Assembly (NCBI GenBank): GCA_022840285.1
Contig: JALHIE010000001.1
Span: forward strand, 62,001 to 126,000
DNA from: Porphyromonadaceae bacterium
GTDB taxonomy: Bacteria; Bacteroidota; Bacteroidia; Bacteroidales; Dysgonomonadaceae
DNA: 64,000 nt
Direction of reading: 5' to 3'
The notes beneath the pieces were generated by a model. That model saw nothing but the letters and a program-made list of their open reading frames with translations. It was not told the DNA's origin and did not search any database. This document shows, piece by piece, positions 9,648 to 19,586 of the stretch. Position 1 is the stretch's first letter, and the number at the start of each line of letters is the position of its first letter. The position numbers were made by a program, and so were the translations under genes.

Positions 9648-10722
9648 CAGTGTGTCGCTGTTTCGCCTCACCCGTTGTGGAAATCCTTGCGAACGAGTCC
9701 GGATAATTCTCGTTGATAAAATCGATAAGTTTTTCGCGGATTGACACGCGTAAATCCCAGTTTTTAGAGGAATCTTCGCTGCTTACCAGTACACGGATTT
9801 CCTTATACCACTGTTTGCTGTCAGTAACTTGAATGTTTTGTACGCGCCCGTCCCAGTTGGGGTCGTTCTTCACTAAACCGGCAAGCTTTTTACGAAGCGG
9901 TGCTACTGGCAGGCCGTAAGAAACGTACAGGAATACTGTCCCCAGAATATTGGAGCTGGTTCTTGTCCAGTTTTGTACGGGGTTATTCAGGAAATAATCG
10001 ATGGGTACAATGAGCCGTCTCTCGTCCCAGATTTTTACAACCGCATAGGTGATGTTTATCTCCTCGATGCGTCCCCATTCGCCTTGAATGACTACCACAT
10101 CGTCCAGGCGGATGGGTTGCGTTATAGCTATTTGTACACCCGACAAAATTTGTCCGACACTCCGTTGTGCTGCCAGTCCGACCACAATTCCCAGTACACC
10201 GGCTGAGGCCAGTAAGCTCATGCCCAATCCCTTTACGGTTTCGAAAGTCATTAATGCAATTCCGGTGAAAACGATCACTACGGTTACGATGAGTACCTTT
10301 TCAATCATATTCAGCTGGGTGAGCCGCCTGCGTGCGGTCAGGTTATCGGACTGATTAACATCAAGTTTGTTCTGGAAGTACCGGAATACGGCACGGACTG
10401 CCTGGACTATCAGCCACCCGATGGAAAGAATCAGCAATACCTGTCCTGTTTTCTGTATGATATCGTAAACCCGGGTATTCTTATCGAGTAATGAACTGAA
10501 AATATTCAGTAGAATGGAGAAAATGATCCACGCAGACGGGACTTTAAAAAGCCGCACGATAAAATCATCTATCAGGCTTTGGCTTCTCAGTGCACGATTG
10601 CGCAATTTTTTAAAAATGAAGTTGGAAGCCAAAGTGAGCAAAATAAACAGGATGATGAAGATAAGAGAAACAAAAATGTGGCGCCACTTATTTTCCGTTA
10701 TCAGGTCAGTTATATCGTTCAT
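9634..10722 (-). CDS. MscS-family mechanosensitive ion channel
   Basis: A 362-residue inner-membrane channel that opens under membrane tension to release solutes after hypo-osmotic shock. Hydrophobic helices lie near residues 20-40, 65-85, 95-115 and 140-165. The pore-lining segment GMSLLASAGVLGIVVGLAAQ (about 175-195) is followed by the soluble MscS beta-domain with VVVIQGEWGRIEEI. The ATG at 10722 is chosen; an earlier TTG at 10737 is possible. It lies between GH15 and the trehalose-6-P synthase/phosphatase, which fits an osmotic role. The stop codon overlaps the convergent GH15 gene. Confidence 0.92.
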   Translation of the reverse strand: MNDITDLITENKWRHIFVSLIFIILFILLTLASNFIFKKLRNRALRSQSLIDDFIVRLFKVPSAWIIFSILLNIFSSLLDKNTRVYDIIQKTGQVLLILSIGWLIVQAVRAVFRYFQNKLDVNQSDNLTARRRLTQLNMIEKVLIVTVVIVFTGIALMTFETVKGLGMSLLASAGVLGIVVGLAAQRSVGQILSGVQIAITQPIRLDDVVVIQGEWGRIEEINITYAVVKIWDERRLIVPIDYFLNNPVQNWTRTSSNILGTVFLYVSYGLPVAPLRKKLAGLVKNDPNWDGRVQNIQVTDSKQWYKEIRVLVSSEDSSKNWDLRVSIREKLIDFINENYPDSFARISTTGEAKQRHTATDG

Positions 10723-10746
10723 AAGATAAAAAGTCAAAAAAGTCTC

Positions 10747-12915
10747 TTATTTAATCAGGTTTTCAAAAAAAGGAATTACCGAGGATTGAACCGGAATCCG
10801 GTATTTAGCAGCAGGCGAAAAATGCCCTACTTTTATGCTTACCCCGCCGGGCGGAAGTGCGTGGAACATATCTTCGTCGGTGGTGTCGTCGCCGATGGCA
10901 AGGATAAAGTCGTAATTATTTTTCCCCAACAGTCGTTTCACTTCGCTGCCTTTGTTGAAGTCCGGAGATTTGATTTCCACGATTTTATTTCCGGGAACGA
11001 TCTGCAGGTTCAGGCGTGAAGTTGGGCCCATCAGCGCGTTTATAAGCTGCTTTTGGCGTAGTTCGGCTAACCACACGTCCACATTCCTGTAATGCCAGAC
11101 CAGCGAAGAATCCTTTATTTCCATACGTGAGCGGGGGGTTTTGTCGATGGTATGCTCCAGGATTCGGAGGATTTCATCGTCCCACGTTATTTTCTCCTGA
11201 ACATTTTTGTGCCATTTGCCGTTCTCCTTGAAAAATGCGCCGTGCTCAGCGGCAAAGTCCAGGTCGAGTCCCCTGAACCAGTTGTCCAACACCTGACGGT
11301 TTCTTCCGCTGTTGATGACCACTTTGTTCTTTTTGTCGGCGGTCATCTTTTTTAATAAGTTCAACAATTCTTTGGAAGGGACTGCATCTTCGGGGTTTTT
11401 CACGAAGGGCGACAAGGTCCCGTCGTAATCGAGCAAGATTAATCTTGTGTAAGCCTGGTCGTACTCCTTTTTTATTTGTGAGAGCTGTCGTTTACCTACG
11501 ATTTTTTGAAAGATTTCCTTGTTTTGCTTACTTATGTAGAGAAGTTCCTTCACGAAATCATTCGCCCATTTTTTTACGGTTTGGGTGGATATCCGTTTTT
11601 GCATGTTGTTGAGCCGGATACGTTGTTCCTTTTTCGGCATGGTCAATGCCTGGAGAATAGCCGCTTCAATTTCCTGTGTATCGTTCGGATTGATAATGAT
11701 GGCATCGGTCAGTTCAATGGCTGCCCCCGCCATCTCGCTGAGTATCAATACACCGGGTTTTCCCCGTTTGGTGGCAAGATATTCTTTGGCTACCAGGTTC
11801 ATTCCGTCGCGTAGCGGGGTAACCATAGCGATGTCTGCAATGTCGTAAAGTGCTACCAGTTCATTGAAGGGGAAACTCTGGTAAAAATAGTAGACAGGAG
11901 TCCAGCCGAGGGTGGAGTAGCTGCCGTTTATTTTGCCGATAGACTGGTCGATCTGGGTCTTCAAGTCGGCATACCTGTCCACTGCATCGCGGGAGGGAAC
12001 GACGATCATTGCCAGCGATACCTTTCTGTGATACTCGGGATGGTTTTCGAGAAAATTGGCAAACCCGTTCAACCGGTGTAGGATCCCCTTGCTGTAGTCG
12101 AGCCGGTCGACCGACAAAACAATGGTCTGGTTGCCCAGCTCTTCTGTCAGCCTTTTCGATATTTTTTTCACATCCGGGAGTGAGGGTGCCTGGTGATATT
12201 GTTCATAGTTTATGCCCATAGGAAATGCATCCACATGTACGATGCGGTCTTTCAGGCTGATCTCGTCGAGGTTGCAGTTCAGGTCGAGAACCCGGTAAAT
12301 GGCGCTGATAAAATGACGCATATAGTCGTGCGTGTGAAACCCGATCAAATCGGCTCCGAGTAATCCCTCCAGTACCTGTTCCCTTTCCGGGAGTACGCGG
12401 AATAGTTCGTAAGACGGAAAGGGTATGTGGTGGAAATACCCGATATTCACGTTGGATTTTTTGTCGCGGATTTTTTTGGGCAGCAACATCAGTTGATAAT
12501 CTTGTATCCAGACAATATCATCGTCTTCAATGAATCGGAGCGCTTCCTCGCAGAACAGCGTGTTCACCTGCCGGTACGCTTCCCAGTATCCGGCTTTGTA
12601 CTGGATGTACGCGAAGAAATAATGGCACAGCGGCCATATGGTGCTGTTGCTGTAGCCTTCGTAATAATTTTCAATCTGTTCATCCGACAGAAAAACCGGG
12701 TGATAATTCAGCTCGTTCAGTTTTTCGGTAATCTCCTGCTTTTCATTGGTGTCGTCCACATGGATTCCGGGCCATCCTACCCAATGCATCTCCGCATCGG
12801 TTTCCAAGGATCCCAGTCCTGTGGCCAGTCCACCCTCGCTTCGTTTAACAACAAAGGAGTCATCGGCCCTTTCAATCTTGACAGGAAGCCGGTTGGCTAT
12901 AATAAGGATTTTCAT
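10747..12915 (-). CDS. Bifunctional trehalose-6-phosphate synthase / trehalose-phosphatase
   Basis: A 722-residue fusion that makes trehalose from UDP-glucose and glucose-6-phosphate. Residues 1 to about 475 are a GT20 OtsA domain (MKILIIANRLPVKI, GYFHHIPFPS, SVDRLDYSKGI, LRDGMNLVAKEYLA). Residues about 495-722 are a HAD-type OtsB domain (LLDYDGTLSPF with the nucleophilic Asp, later AIGDDTTDEDMF). Such fusions are common in Bacteroidota. The ATG at 12915 is the family start; a longer frame begins at 12972 without similarity. It ends 24 bp before mscS and is divergent from nifJ. Confidence 0.95.
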   Translation of the reverse strand: MKILIIANRLPVKIERADDSFVVKRSEGGLATGLGSLETDAEMHWVGWPGIHVDDTNEKQEITEKLNELNYHPVFLSDEQIENYYEGYSNSTIWPLCHYFFAYIQYKAGYWEAYRQVNTLFCEEALRFIEDDDIVWIQDYQLMLLPKKIRDKKSNVNIGYFHHIPFPSYELFRVLPEREQVLEGLLGADLIGFHTHDYMRHFISAIYRVLDLNCNLDEISLKDRIVHVDAFPMGINYEQYHQAPSLPDVKKISKRLTEELGNQTIVLSVDRLDYSKGILHRLNGFANFLENHPEYHRKVSLAMIVVPSRDAVDRYADLKTQIDQSIGKINGSYSTLGWTPVYYFYQSFPFNELVALYDIADIAMVTPLRDGMNLVAKEYLATKRGKPGVLILSEMAGAAIELTDAIIINPNDTQEIEAAILQALTMPKKEQRIRLNNMQKRISTQTVKKWANDFVKELLYISKQNKEIFQKIVGKRQLSQIKKEYDQAYTRLILLDYDGTLSPFVKNPEDAVPSKELLNLLKKMTADKKNKVVINSGRNRQVLDNWFRGLDLDFAAEHGAFFKENGKWHKNVQEKITWDDEILRILEHTIDKTPRSRMEIKDSSLVWHYRNVDVWLAELRQKQLINALMGPTSRLNLQIVPGNKIVEIKSPDFNKGSEVKRLLGKNNYDFILAIGDDTTDEDMFHALPPGGVSIKVGHFSPAAKYRIPVQSSVIPFFENLIK

Positions 12916-13266
12916 ATCATTCAATTTTTTATTCACGATCGTTGTCTGTTCCCGCACGAGACCGGGTGTCATGCATCACCATAACATATTGATGTCCGGT
13001 ATTGGACTTGGATGGTTTTCGCGCAACTCAACCGATTTTTCTTCTAATCATTAAAATTATAACAGTCTCATCCCAGGAAAGATTAAAATTTAACATATTT
13101 TCATAATTTAAGAAAAAAAATGGTTACGATTTTCTAATGAAAACCTAAAAACAGGGCAATCTTTTGTCGTTTCCATATTTTTATAGTAATTTCGTATTCA
13201 GATTTCACAATGCTTATATTCTTCAAGACTTTCGTAAAATCAAATCAATAAAATAATCATATTGTC
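12916..13266. other. Divergent intergenic region between the trehalose gene and nifJ
   Basis: 351 bp, AT-rich, without a credible open frame. Its right third holds the nifJ promoter. The promoter of the leftward trehalose gene must also lie here, but no TAnnTTTG match stands out on the minus strand. Confidence 0.6.
13163..13194 (+). promoter_or_regulatory. Promoter of nifJ
   Basis: TTTG (13163-13166), 20 bp spacer, then TAATTTCG (13187-13194), one mismatch from TAnnTTTG. The spacing is as expected for the Bacteroidota primary sigma factor. The start codon lies 72 bp downstream. Confidence 0.6.
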
Positions 13267-16200
13267 ATGACAAAAAAGAAGAACTATTTAACCTGTGACG
13301 GCAATCAGGCTGCAGCGCATATCGCCTATATGTTCAGCGAAGTAGCTGCCATTTATCCGATCACACCTTCGTCGACGATGGCAGAGTACATCGATGAATG
13401 GGCGGCTGCGGGAAGAAAAAACATTTTCGGGCAGCCTGTTCTGGTGCAGGAGATGCAATCCGAAGCAGGTGCAGCGGGAGCCGTCCACGGTTCGTTGCAG
13501 GCCGGGGCATTAACATCCACATTTACCGCATCACAGGGTTTGTTGTTGATGTTGCCCAACATGTATAAAATTGCCGGTGAATTGCTCCCGGGAGTATTTC
13601 ACGTGTCGGCACGGGCTATTGCTGCACAGGCGTTGTCCATTTTTGGTGACCACCAGGACGTTATGGCGGCACGCCCCACCGGTTTTGCATCGTTCGCTAC
13701 GGGTTCGGTGCAGGAAGTGATGGATTTGGCAGCTGTTGCCCATTTGGCGGCAATAGAAAGCCGGGTACCGTTCCTGCACTTTTTTGACGGATTCCGCACG
13801 TCACATGAAATTCAGAAAATTGAAGCCTTGACAAACGATGACCTGGCTCCGTTAATCAATCAGGAGGCGTTAGCCGGATTCCGTCAGCGGGCGTTGAGCC
13901 CCGATGCGCCTGTAACGCGGGGAACGGCTCAGAACGACGATATTTATTTCCAATCCCGTGAAGCGGCTAACCCGTTTTACGATGCTGTTCCGGGTATTGT
14001 TGAGAAATACCTCGAAAGACTGGCAACCGTCACCGGCCGTAAGTACGGATTGTTTGACTATTACGGCGATCCCGAGGCGGAGAGAGTAATTATTGCCATG
14101 GGTTCCGTTACCGAAGCCATCCGCGAAGTGGTTGACCACAAAAACGCCAACGGTGAAAAAGTGGGTATGGTGGCCGTTCACCTGTATCGTCCGTTCAAGG
14201 CCGAAGCATTTTTGTCGGTCATCCCGAAAACAGCCCGGAGAATTGCCGTTCTCGACAGGACAAAAGAACCCGGCGCTACCGGACAGCCGCTTTATCTGGA
14301 TGTGAAAGACAGTTTCTACGGGAGAGAAAATGCTCCGGTGATCGTCGGAGGTATTTACGGTCTGTCTTCGAAAGATACTACTCCGGGACAGATTATCTCG
14401 GTGTACGACAACCTGGCGATGAACCTGCCGAAAAACGATTTCACCATCGGAATTGTGGATGATGTGACGTTCAAATCGTTGCCGAAAGTTGAGGAGGTCT
14501 CGATGGACGAAACGACCTACGAAGCCAAGTTTTACGGGTTGGGGTCCGACGGAACGGTTGGGGCCAACAAAAACTCCATCAAGATTATCGGAGACAATAC
14601 CGACAAGTACGTGCAGGCCTATTTTGCTTACGACTCCAAGAAATCGGGAGGATTTACCTGTTCTCACCTCCGTTTTGGAGATAACCGCATCCGCTCCACC
14701 TATTTGGTGAATACCCCCAACTTCGTTGCCTGTCACGTTCCGGCATACCTGCATCTTTACGATGTTACCGCCGGACTGAAAAAGGGAGGGACCTTCCTGC
14801 TCAATTCATTGTGGCCGAAAGAAGAAGTTGGCAATCATCTGCCGGACAATGTGAAGAAATACCTGGCCAAAAACAACATCAAGCTGTACATCATAAACGC
14901 TACAAGCATTGCGGATGAGATCGGGTTGGGTAACAGGACCAATACCATTCTCCAGTCGGCATTTTTTAAAATATCCAACGTAATTCCTTATGAACTGGCG
15001 GTGGAACAGATGAAGAAATTCATTGTGAAATCGTACGGCAGAAAAGGGGAAGAGATTATAAAAATGAACTATGCGGCTGTTGACCGCGGAGGAGAAGTTG
15101 AAGAGGTTGAAGTTCTTCGGGAATGGGCGGACCTGAATGTGGATACGGTACAAAAAGACGATGCTCCGGAGTTTATTCAAAAAGTGGTTCGCCCCGTAAA
15201 TGCCCAGCGTGGATATGATTTGCCGGTTTCGGTTTTTGTGGGCCGTGAAGACGGAACATGGGAACACGGTACGGCTACTTACGAAAAACGCGGTGTGGCT
15301 GCTTCGGTTCCTGTCTGGAATCCCGACAACTGCATTCAGTGTAACCAGTGTGCCTACGTTTGTCCACACGCCACCATCCGTCCGTTCGTGCTTGATGAGG
15401 AAGAACAGAAAGGGCTCGGAGAAGAGGTGGCGCTATTGAAAACACAGGGAAAACAGTTCGAGGGAACCGCTTTCCGGATTCAAGTGGATGTGCTGGATTG
15501 TCTGGGTTGTGGAAACTGCGTGGATGTTTGTCCGGGCAAGAAAGGACAGAACGCTCTCGAGATGGTTCCCATTACCACACAATACGATAACCAGAAGAAC
15601 TGGGATTATATGGTTCAGCACGTCAGCAGTAAAGCTCACCTGGTGGATACCAGGCTGAACGTGAAAAACTCCCAGTTCGCAAAACCGTTGTTTGAGTTCT
15701 CCGGCGCTTGCTCGGGATGCGGTGAGACTCCGTACATCAAGCTTATCACGCAACTGTATGGCGACCGTATGATGATCGCCAATGCTACCGGATGTTCTTC
15801 CATTTACGGTGCGTCGGCTCCGTCAACACCCTATACCAAAAACGAAGAAGGCAAAGGCCCGTCCTGGGCAAACTCGTTGTTCGAGGATAATGCCGAGTTC
15901 GGTTTCGGATTTGTCATTGCTCAGACAAGCATGCGTAACCGCGTCGGGGACTTGATGCAGAAAGCCCGTAAATCGGATGACTTTTCCGATTCTCAAAAGG
16001 AGCTGTTTGCCCAGTGGATCGAAAACAAGGACAACGGGGAAGCCGTAAAAGGGGTTTCGGCTCGGATCGTGGACGCGCTCACCGGTATGGAAAACGAAAC
16101 AGCCCAAGAGATCCTTTCGCTCGAAAAGTACCTGACCAAGAAATCCATCTGGGTGTTTGGCGGTGACGGCTGGGCGTACGATATCGGCTTTGGCGGCCTC

Positions 16201-16833
16201 GACCACGTGTTGGCTATGGGGCAGGATATCAATGTCCTGGTGCTCGACACCGAAGTATATTCCAATACCGGCGGACAATCCTCGAAATCTACCCCCACAG
16301 CTGCCGTTGCCAAATTTGCCGCTGCAGGCAAACGTATCCGCAAAAAAGACCTGGGCATGATTGCAGCCACTTACGGTTATGTATACGTGGCTCAGGTAGC
16401 TATGGGTGCCAATCAGGCCCATTACCTCAGGGCGTTGAAGGAGGCCGAGGAATACAACGGCCCGTCGCTCATCATTGCTTACTCGCCTTGTATCAGCCAC
16501 GGGTTAAGAAGCGGCATGGGCATGGCTCAGACCGAGCAGAAAAAAGCCGTTGAATGCGGTTATTGGAGTTTGTGGCGTTACAACCCGAAACTGGAAGAAG
16601 AGGGTAAAAATCCGTTTATGCTCGACAGCAAGGAACCCGACTGGAGTAAGTTCAGGGATTTCCTGATGGGTGAAGTGCGCTACACGCAGCTGGTGAAATC
16701 TTTCCCGCACGAAGCCGATGAGCTTTTCGAAGCGGCCAAGGAAAATGCCCAGTGGCGTTACCGGTCATACCAACGTATGGCCAATGCCCATTTTGGCTCC
16801 GTGGATGCTGAGACTGCGAAAGCAGAAGGATAA
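13267..16833 (+). CDS. nifJ: Pyruvate:ferredoxin (flavodoxin) oxidoreductase
   Basis: A 1188-residue single-chain PFOR that converts pyruvate and CoA to acetyl-CoA and CO2 with reduction of ferredoxin, the main pyruvate-oxidising step in anaerobic Bacteroidales. The N-terminal pyrimidine-binding domain has YPITPSSTMAEYID. The 2x[4Fe-4S] ferredoxin insert has C689-x2-C692-x2-C695-x3-C699 and C745-x2-C748-x2-C751-x3-C755. The proximal cluster ligands C815, C818 and C843 precede the TPP-binding motif GGDGWAYDIGFGGLDH. Full length, all cluster cysteines present. It is followed by its own terminator. Confidence 0.98.
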   Translation: MTKKKNYLTCDGNQAAAHIAYMFSEVAAIYPITPSSTMAEYIDEWAAAGRKNIFGQPVLVQEMQSEAGAAGAVHGSLQAGALTSTFTASQGLLLMLPNMYKIAGELLPGVFHVSARAIAAQALSIFGDHQDVMAARPTGFASFATGSVQEVMDLAAVAHLAAIESRVPFLHFFDGFRTSHEIQKIEALTNDDLAPLINQEALAGFRQRALSPDAPVTRGTAQNDDIYFQSREAANPFYDAVPGIVEKYLERLATVTGRKYGLFDYYGDPEAERVIIAMGSVTEAIREVVDHKNANGEKVGMVAVHLYRPFKAEAFLSVIPKTARRIAVLDRTKEPGATGQPLYLDVKDSFYGRENAPVIVGGIYGLSSKDTTPGQIISVYDNLAMNLPKNDFTIGIVDDVTFKSLPKVEEVSMDETTYEAKFYGLGSDGTVGANKNSIKIIGDNTDKYVQAYFAYDSKKSGGFTCSHLRFGDNRIRSTYLVNTPNFVACHVPAYLHLYDVTAGLKKGGTFLLNSLWPKEEVGNHLPDNVKKYLAKNNIKLYIINATSIADEIGLGNRTNTILQSAFFKISNVIPYELAVEQMKKFIVKSYGRKGEEIIKMNYAAVDRGGEVEEVEVLREWADLNVDTVQKDDAPEFIQKVVRPVNAQRGYDLPVSVFVGREDGTWEHGTATYEKRGVAASVPVWNPDNCIQCNQCAYVCPHATIRPFVLDEEEQKGLGEEVALLKTQGKQFEGTAFRIQVDVLDCLGCGNCVDVCPGKKGQNALEMVPITTQYDNQKNWDYMVQHVSSKAHLVDTRLNVKNSQFAKPLFEFSGACSGCGETPYIKLITQLYGDRMMIANATGCSSIYGASAPSTPYTKNEEGKGPSWANSLFEDNAEFGFGFVIAQTSMRNRVGDLMQKARKSDDFSDSQKELFAQWIENKDNGEAVKGVSARIVDALTGMENETAQEILSLEKYLTKKSIWVFGGDGWAYDIGFGGLDHVLAMGQDINVLVLDTEVYSNTGGQSSKSTPTAAVAKFAAAGKRIRKKDLGMIAATYGYVYVAQVAMGANQAHYLRALKEAEEYNGPSLIIAYSPCISHGLRSGMGMAQTEQKKAVECGYWSLWRYNPKLEEEGKNPFMLDSKEPDWSKFRDFLMGEVRYTQLVKSFPHEADELFEAAKENAQWRYRSYQRMANAHFGSVDAETAKAEG

Positions 16834-16854
16834 CAATTGCATATTCTCGAACAT

Positions 16855-16890
16855 AAAAAAGCGATGCGTCGGTTGGCGTTTCGCTTTTTT
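16855..16890 (+). terminator. Intrinsic terminator of nifJ
   Basis: AAAAAAGCGA (16855-16864) pairs with TCGCTTTTTT (16881-16890), the right arm ending in a T-run. It lies 22 bp after the nifJ stop. Confidence 0.75.
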
Positions 16891-16936
16891 TACCGGCTTG
16901 CTTCGTTTTTCAGTCGCCGATTAGCGTTATAAATCG

Positions 16937-16944
16937 TATCTTTG
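16937..16944 (+). promoter_or_regulatory. Candidate aroQ promoter (-7 element)
   Basis: TATCTTTG followed by CAACC, an exact -7 match placed right after the nifJ terminator and 21 bp before the aroQ ATG. The -33 element is not recognisable. Confidence 0.5.
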
Positions 16945-16965
16945 CAACCACAAACATACAAAACA

Positions 16966-17397
16966 ATGAAAATCCAAATCATCAACGGTCCTAATCTTAA
17001 CTTGTTGGGAATGAGGGAACCGGACGTTTACGGAGACCAGTCGTTCGCAGCCTGGTATGAAACGCTGCAGGAAGCGTTTCCCGAAATAAGGCTGGACTAT
17101 TATCAATCGAACGTTGAGGGGGAGATTATCAATAAGATCCACGAAACGGGGTTTGATTACGACGGCATCATTCTCAATGCCGGTGGGTATACCCACACAT
17201 CGGTTGCCATTCGTGATGCGATCAAGTCGGTGAGGACTCCGGTGATCGAAGTGCATATCTCCAATGTATATGCCCGGGAAGAGTTCCGTCATCAATCCAT
17301 GATCTCGGCAGTTTGCGCAGGGGTGATCGGCGGGTTTGGACTGAACTCCTACCGTTTAGCTGTGGAAGCCCTGAAAATGGCAAACAAAACGGATTAA
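16966..17397 (+). CDS. aroQ: Type II 3-dehydroquinate dehydratase
   Basis: A 143-residue dodecameric shikimate-pathway enzyme that dehydrates 3-dehydroquinate. Motifs: NGPNLNLLGMREPDVYG at residues 6-22 (active-site loop), NAGGYTHTSVA with the catalytic-site residues, and EVHISNVYAREEFRH. The ATG at 16966 gives the family N-terminus MKIQIINGPNLN. The frame also opens with a TTG at 16942, which would add an unrelated tail. Confidence 0.96.
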   Translation: MKIQIINGPNLNLLGMREPDVYGDQSFAAWYETLQEAFPEIRLDYYQSNVEGEIINKIHETGFDYDGIILNAGGYTHTSVAIRDAIKSVRTPVIEVHISNVYAREEFRHQSMISAVCAGVIGGFGLNSYRLAVEALKMANKTD

Positions 17398-17471
17398 AAA
17401 GTGTTTAATGCACAGATGACACAGGTACTGATGGCATCCGGGACCTAAAAAAACTCTCAACTAAATTAACA

Positions 17472-18941
17472 ATGCTGAAACATACTAAAATTGTAGCGAC
17501 CATCTCGGACAAACGTTGCGACGTTCCTTTTCTTCAGCAGCTTTTTGCAGAAGGAATGGATGTGGTCAGGTTGAATTCCGCCCACCTTGACCGGGAAGGA
17601 TTTTTGAAAATTATCAACAACGTTCGTGCGGTGTCAGACAGAATTGCCATTCTGGTCGATACAAAAGGTCCGGAAATAAGAACAACCGTCGCCGCTGAAC
17701 CCATTGAGCTCACCACGGGTGACCGGGTGAAAGTGATCGGTGATCCCCGGAGTGTCTCATCCAAAGAGGCTATTTATGTCTCTTACCCTAACATTGCCGA
17801 TGAGATGAATGTAGGTGACGATATACTGATCGATGACGGAGAGATTGACCTGAAAGTGATCGGCAAAGATAACGGTCACCTGCTTTGCAGCGTGCAAAAC
17901 GACGGGACGGTCGGAAGCCGTAAAAGCGTGAATATCCCCGGAGTCCGCATCAACTTGCCGACGATTACCGATCGCGACCGCGAGTTTATCGCTTTGGCAG
18001 AAAAGCACAACGTTGATTTCATAGCTCACTCTTTCGTGCGAAGCAAGGAGGATGTGATGGAGGTTCAGGCAATTTTGGATGAACTGAAAAGCCCGATAAA
18101 GATCGTCGCCAAAATAGAAAATCAGGAAGGGGTAGACAATGCCGATGAGATCCTGCACCATGCGTATGGAGTGATGATAGCCCGCGGCGATCTGGGCATT
18201 GAGGTGGCGCAGGAAAAAATTCCCGCTATTCAACGCACGCTGATCCGGAAAGCGATTAAGCATAAAAAACCGGTGATCGTGGCTACACAGATGCTTCACT
18301 CCATGATTGAGCATCCCCGGCCGACACGGGCGGAGATTACCGATATAGCCAACGCCATTTATTACCGTACCGATGCGATCATGCTCAGCGGTGAGACGGC
18401 ATACGGTAAATACCCGGTGGAAGCGGTACGTACGATGACCAAAGTAGCTTACGAGACGGAAAAAAACAAACTTGCCGAAAACGATATTCGTGTTCCTTAC
18501 GATTTTGATGATAACGAAGTGACTTCGTTCCTGGCCAAGCAGGCGGTGAAAACGGCTTCGCGACTGAATACGGAAGCTATTTTTACCGATAGCCATACGG
18601 GACGTACGGCCCGGGTGCTTGCCGCATTTCGGGGACGAAAACCCGTATTTGCCATGACCACAACCGATCGCCTGGCACGAGAGCTTGCCCTTTCTTACGG
18701 CGTTTGGGCAGAGCATTTGCCGGGAAGAGGCATAGAGAACACCAAAGAGAGCCGTCGGGCCTATTATGTGGCCGCCATCCAGAAAATGCTGGATATGAAA
18801 ATGATCGACCTGAAGGACCGGGTGGCTTACCTGGGCGGAAGTTTTGGGGAGACCGGCGGAACCACCTACCTCGATATCAGCGAGGTGTGGAAAGTGCTGG
18901 AAGCCAAAGAGAAGTACAACCTGCCCGATTATACGCAATAA
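17472..18941 (+). CDS. pyk: Pyruvate kinase
   Basis: A 489-residue glycolytic enzyme making pyruvate and ATP from phosphoenolpyruvate. Visible are the N-terminal KIVATISDKRCD, DTKGPEIRT near residue 63, the active-site motif IVAKIENQEGVDN and MIARGDLGIEV, and ATQMLHSMIEHPRPTRAE. A C-terminal domain follows, ending in VWKVLEAKEKYNLPDYTQ. Full length. It begins 74 bp after aroQ and ends 3 bp before the methyltransferase gene, so it likely leads an operon running through rbfA and the permease. Confidence 0.96.
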   Translation: MLKHTKIVATISDKRCDVPFLQQLFAEGMDVVRLNSAHLDREGFLKIINNVRAVSDRIAILVDTKGPEIRTTVAAEPIELTTGDRVKVIGDPRSVSSKEAIYVSYPNIADEMNVGDDILIDDGEIDLKVIGKDNGHLLCSVQNDGTVGSRKSVNIPGVRINLPTITDRDREFIALAEKHNVDFIAHSFVRSKEDVMEVQAILDELKSPIKIVAKIENQEGVDNADEILHHAYGVMIARGDLGIEVAQEKIPAIQRTLIRKAIKHKKPVIVATQMLHSMIEHPRPTRAEITDIANAIYYRTDAIMLSGETAYGKYPVEAVRTMTKVAYETEKNKLAENDIRVPYDFDDNEVTSFLAKQAVKTASRLNTEAIFTDSHTGRTARVLAAFRGRKPVFAMTTTDRLARELALSYGVWAEHLPGRGIENTKESRRAYYVAAIQKMLDMKMIDLKDRVAYLGGSFGETGGTTYLDISEVWKVLEAKEKYNLPDYTQ

Positions 18942-18944
18942 AAG

Positions 18945-19580
18945 ATGGAGAGTAAGCTGGAAGAATATATCTTGTCCCACATCGACGCAGAGCCGGATGT
19001 TTTGAAGAAGATCGACCGGGATGCTCACGTCAAGCTACTCCATACAAGCATGATATCCGGTCATTTGCAAGGCCGGTTACTGAAGATGCTGACCCGGATG
19101 ATTCGTGCGGAACGGGTGCTGGAAATCGGAACTTTTGTGGGATATTCCACCTTGTGTTTCGCCGAAGGACTGGAAGAGAACGGCGAGGTTCATACGATAG
19201 AAATAGACGATGAACTGGAAGATTATGTTCGTTCGAATCTTGCGCTGTCTGAATATGGCAACAAGATAAAACTGCATATCGGAGACGCTGTACAAATCAT
19301 ACCGGGGTTTGAAGACGGGAGTTTTGACCTTGCGTTTATCGATGCCGACAAGGAATTGTATTGGGAATATTTTGAGGCCACACTTCCGAAAATCCGGAAA
19401 GGCGGTTTCATTCTTGTTGACAATACGCTCTGGTATGGGAAAGTAGTGGAAAAAGTGGAGAGCAGTGACCGGGCAACCCAGGGGATTTTGAATTTCAACG
19501 AAAGACTGGCTTACGACGACAGGGTGGAAAAGGTAATTCTCCCCATACGGGACGGAATTACCGTTATTCGGAAAAAATAG
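18945..19580 (+). CDS. SAM-dependent O-methyltransferase (class I, COMT-like)
   Basis: A 211-residue soluble methyltransferase. The SAM-binding motif VLEIGTFVGYSTLCFAEGL lies at about residues 63-81, the acidic residue after beta-2 in HTIEIDDELE, and the metal/catalytic motif FIDADKELYWEYF near 127-139, followed by VDNTLWYGKV. This is the layout of cation-dependent catechol/caffeoyl-CoA O-methyltransferases. The natural substrate is unknown. It starts 3 bp after pyk and ends 6 bp before rbfA. Confidence 0.9.
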   Translation: MESKLEEYILSHIDAEPDVLKKIDRDAHVKLLHTSMISGHLQGRLLKMLTRMIRAERVLEIGTFVGYSTLCFAEGLEENGEVHTIEIDDELEDYVRSNLALSEYGNKIKLHIGDAVQIIPGFEDGSFDLAFIDADKELYWEYFEATLPKIRKGGFILVDNTLWYGKVVEKVESSDRATQGILNFNERLAYDDRVEKVILPIRDGITVIRKK

Positions 19581-19586
19581 AGAAGA

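Noticed and set aside
13870..14754. Leftward 294-codon open frame opposite nifJ
   Set aside because: It is antisense to a well-conserved coding region and has no recognisable motifs; long antisense frames are expected from the codon use of nifJ.
17757..19028. Leftward 423-codon open frame opposite pyk
   Set aside because: It is antisense to pyruvate kinase, His/Arg-rich and without domain-like pattern.
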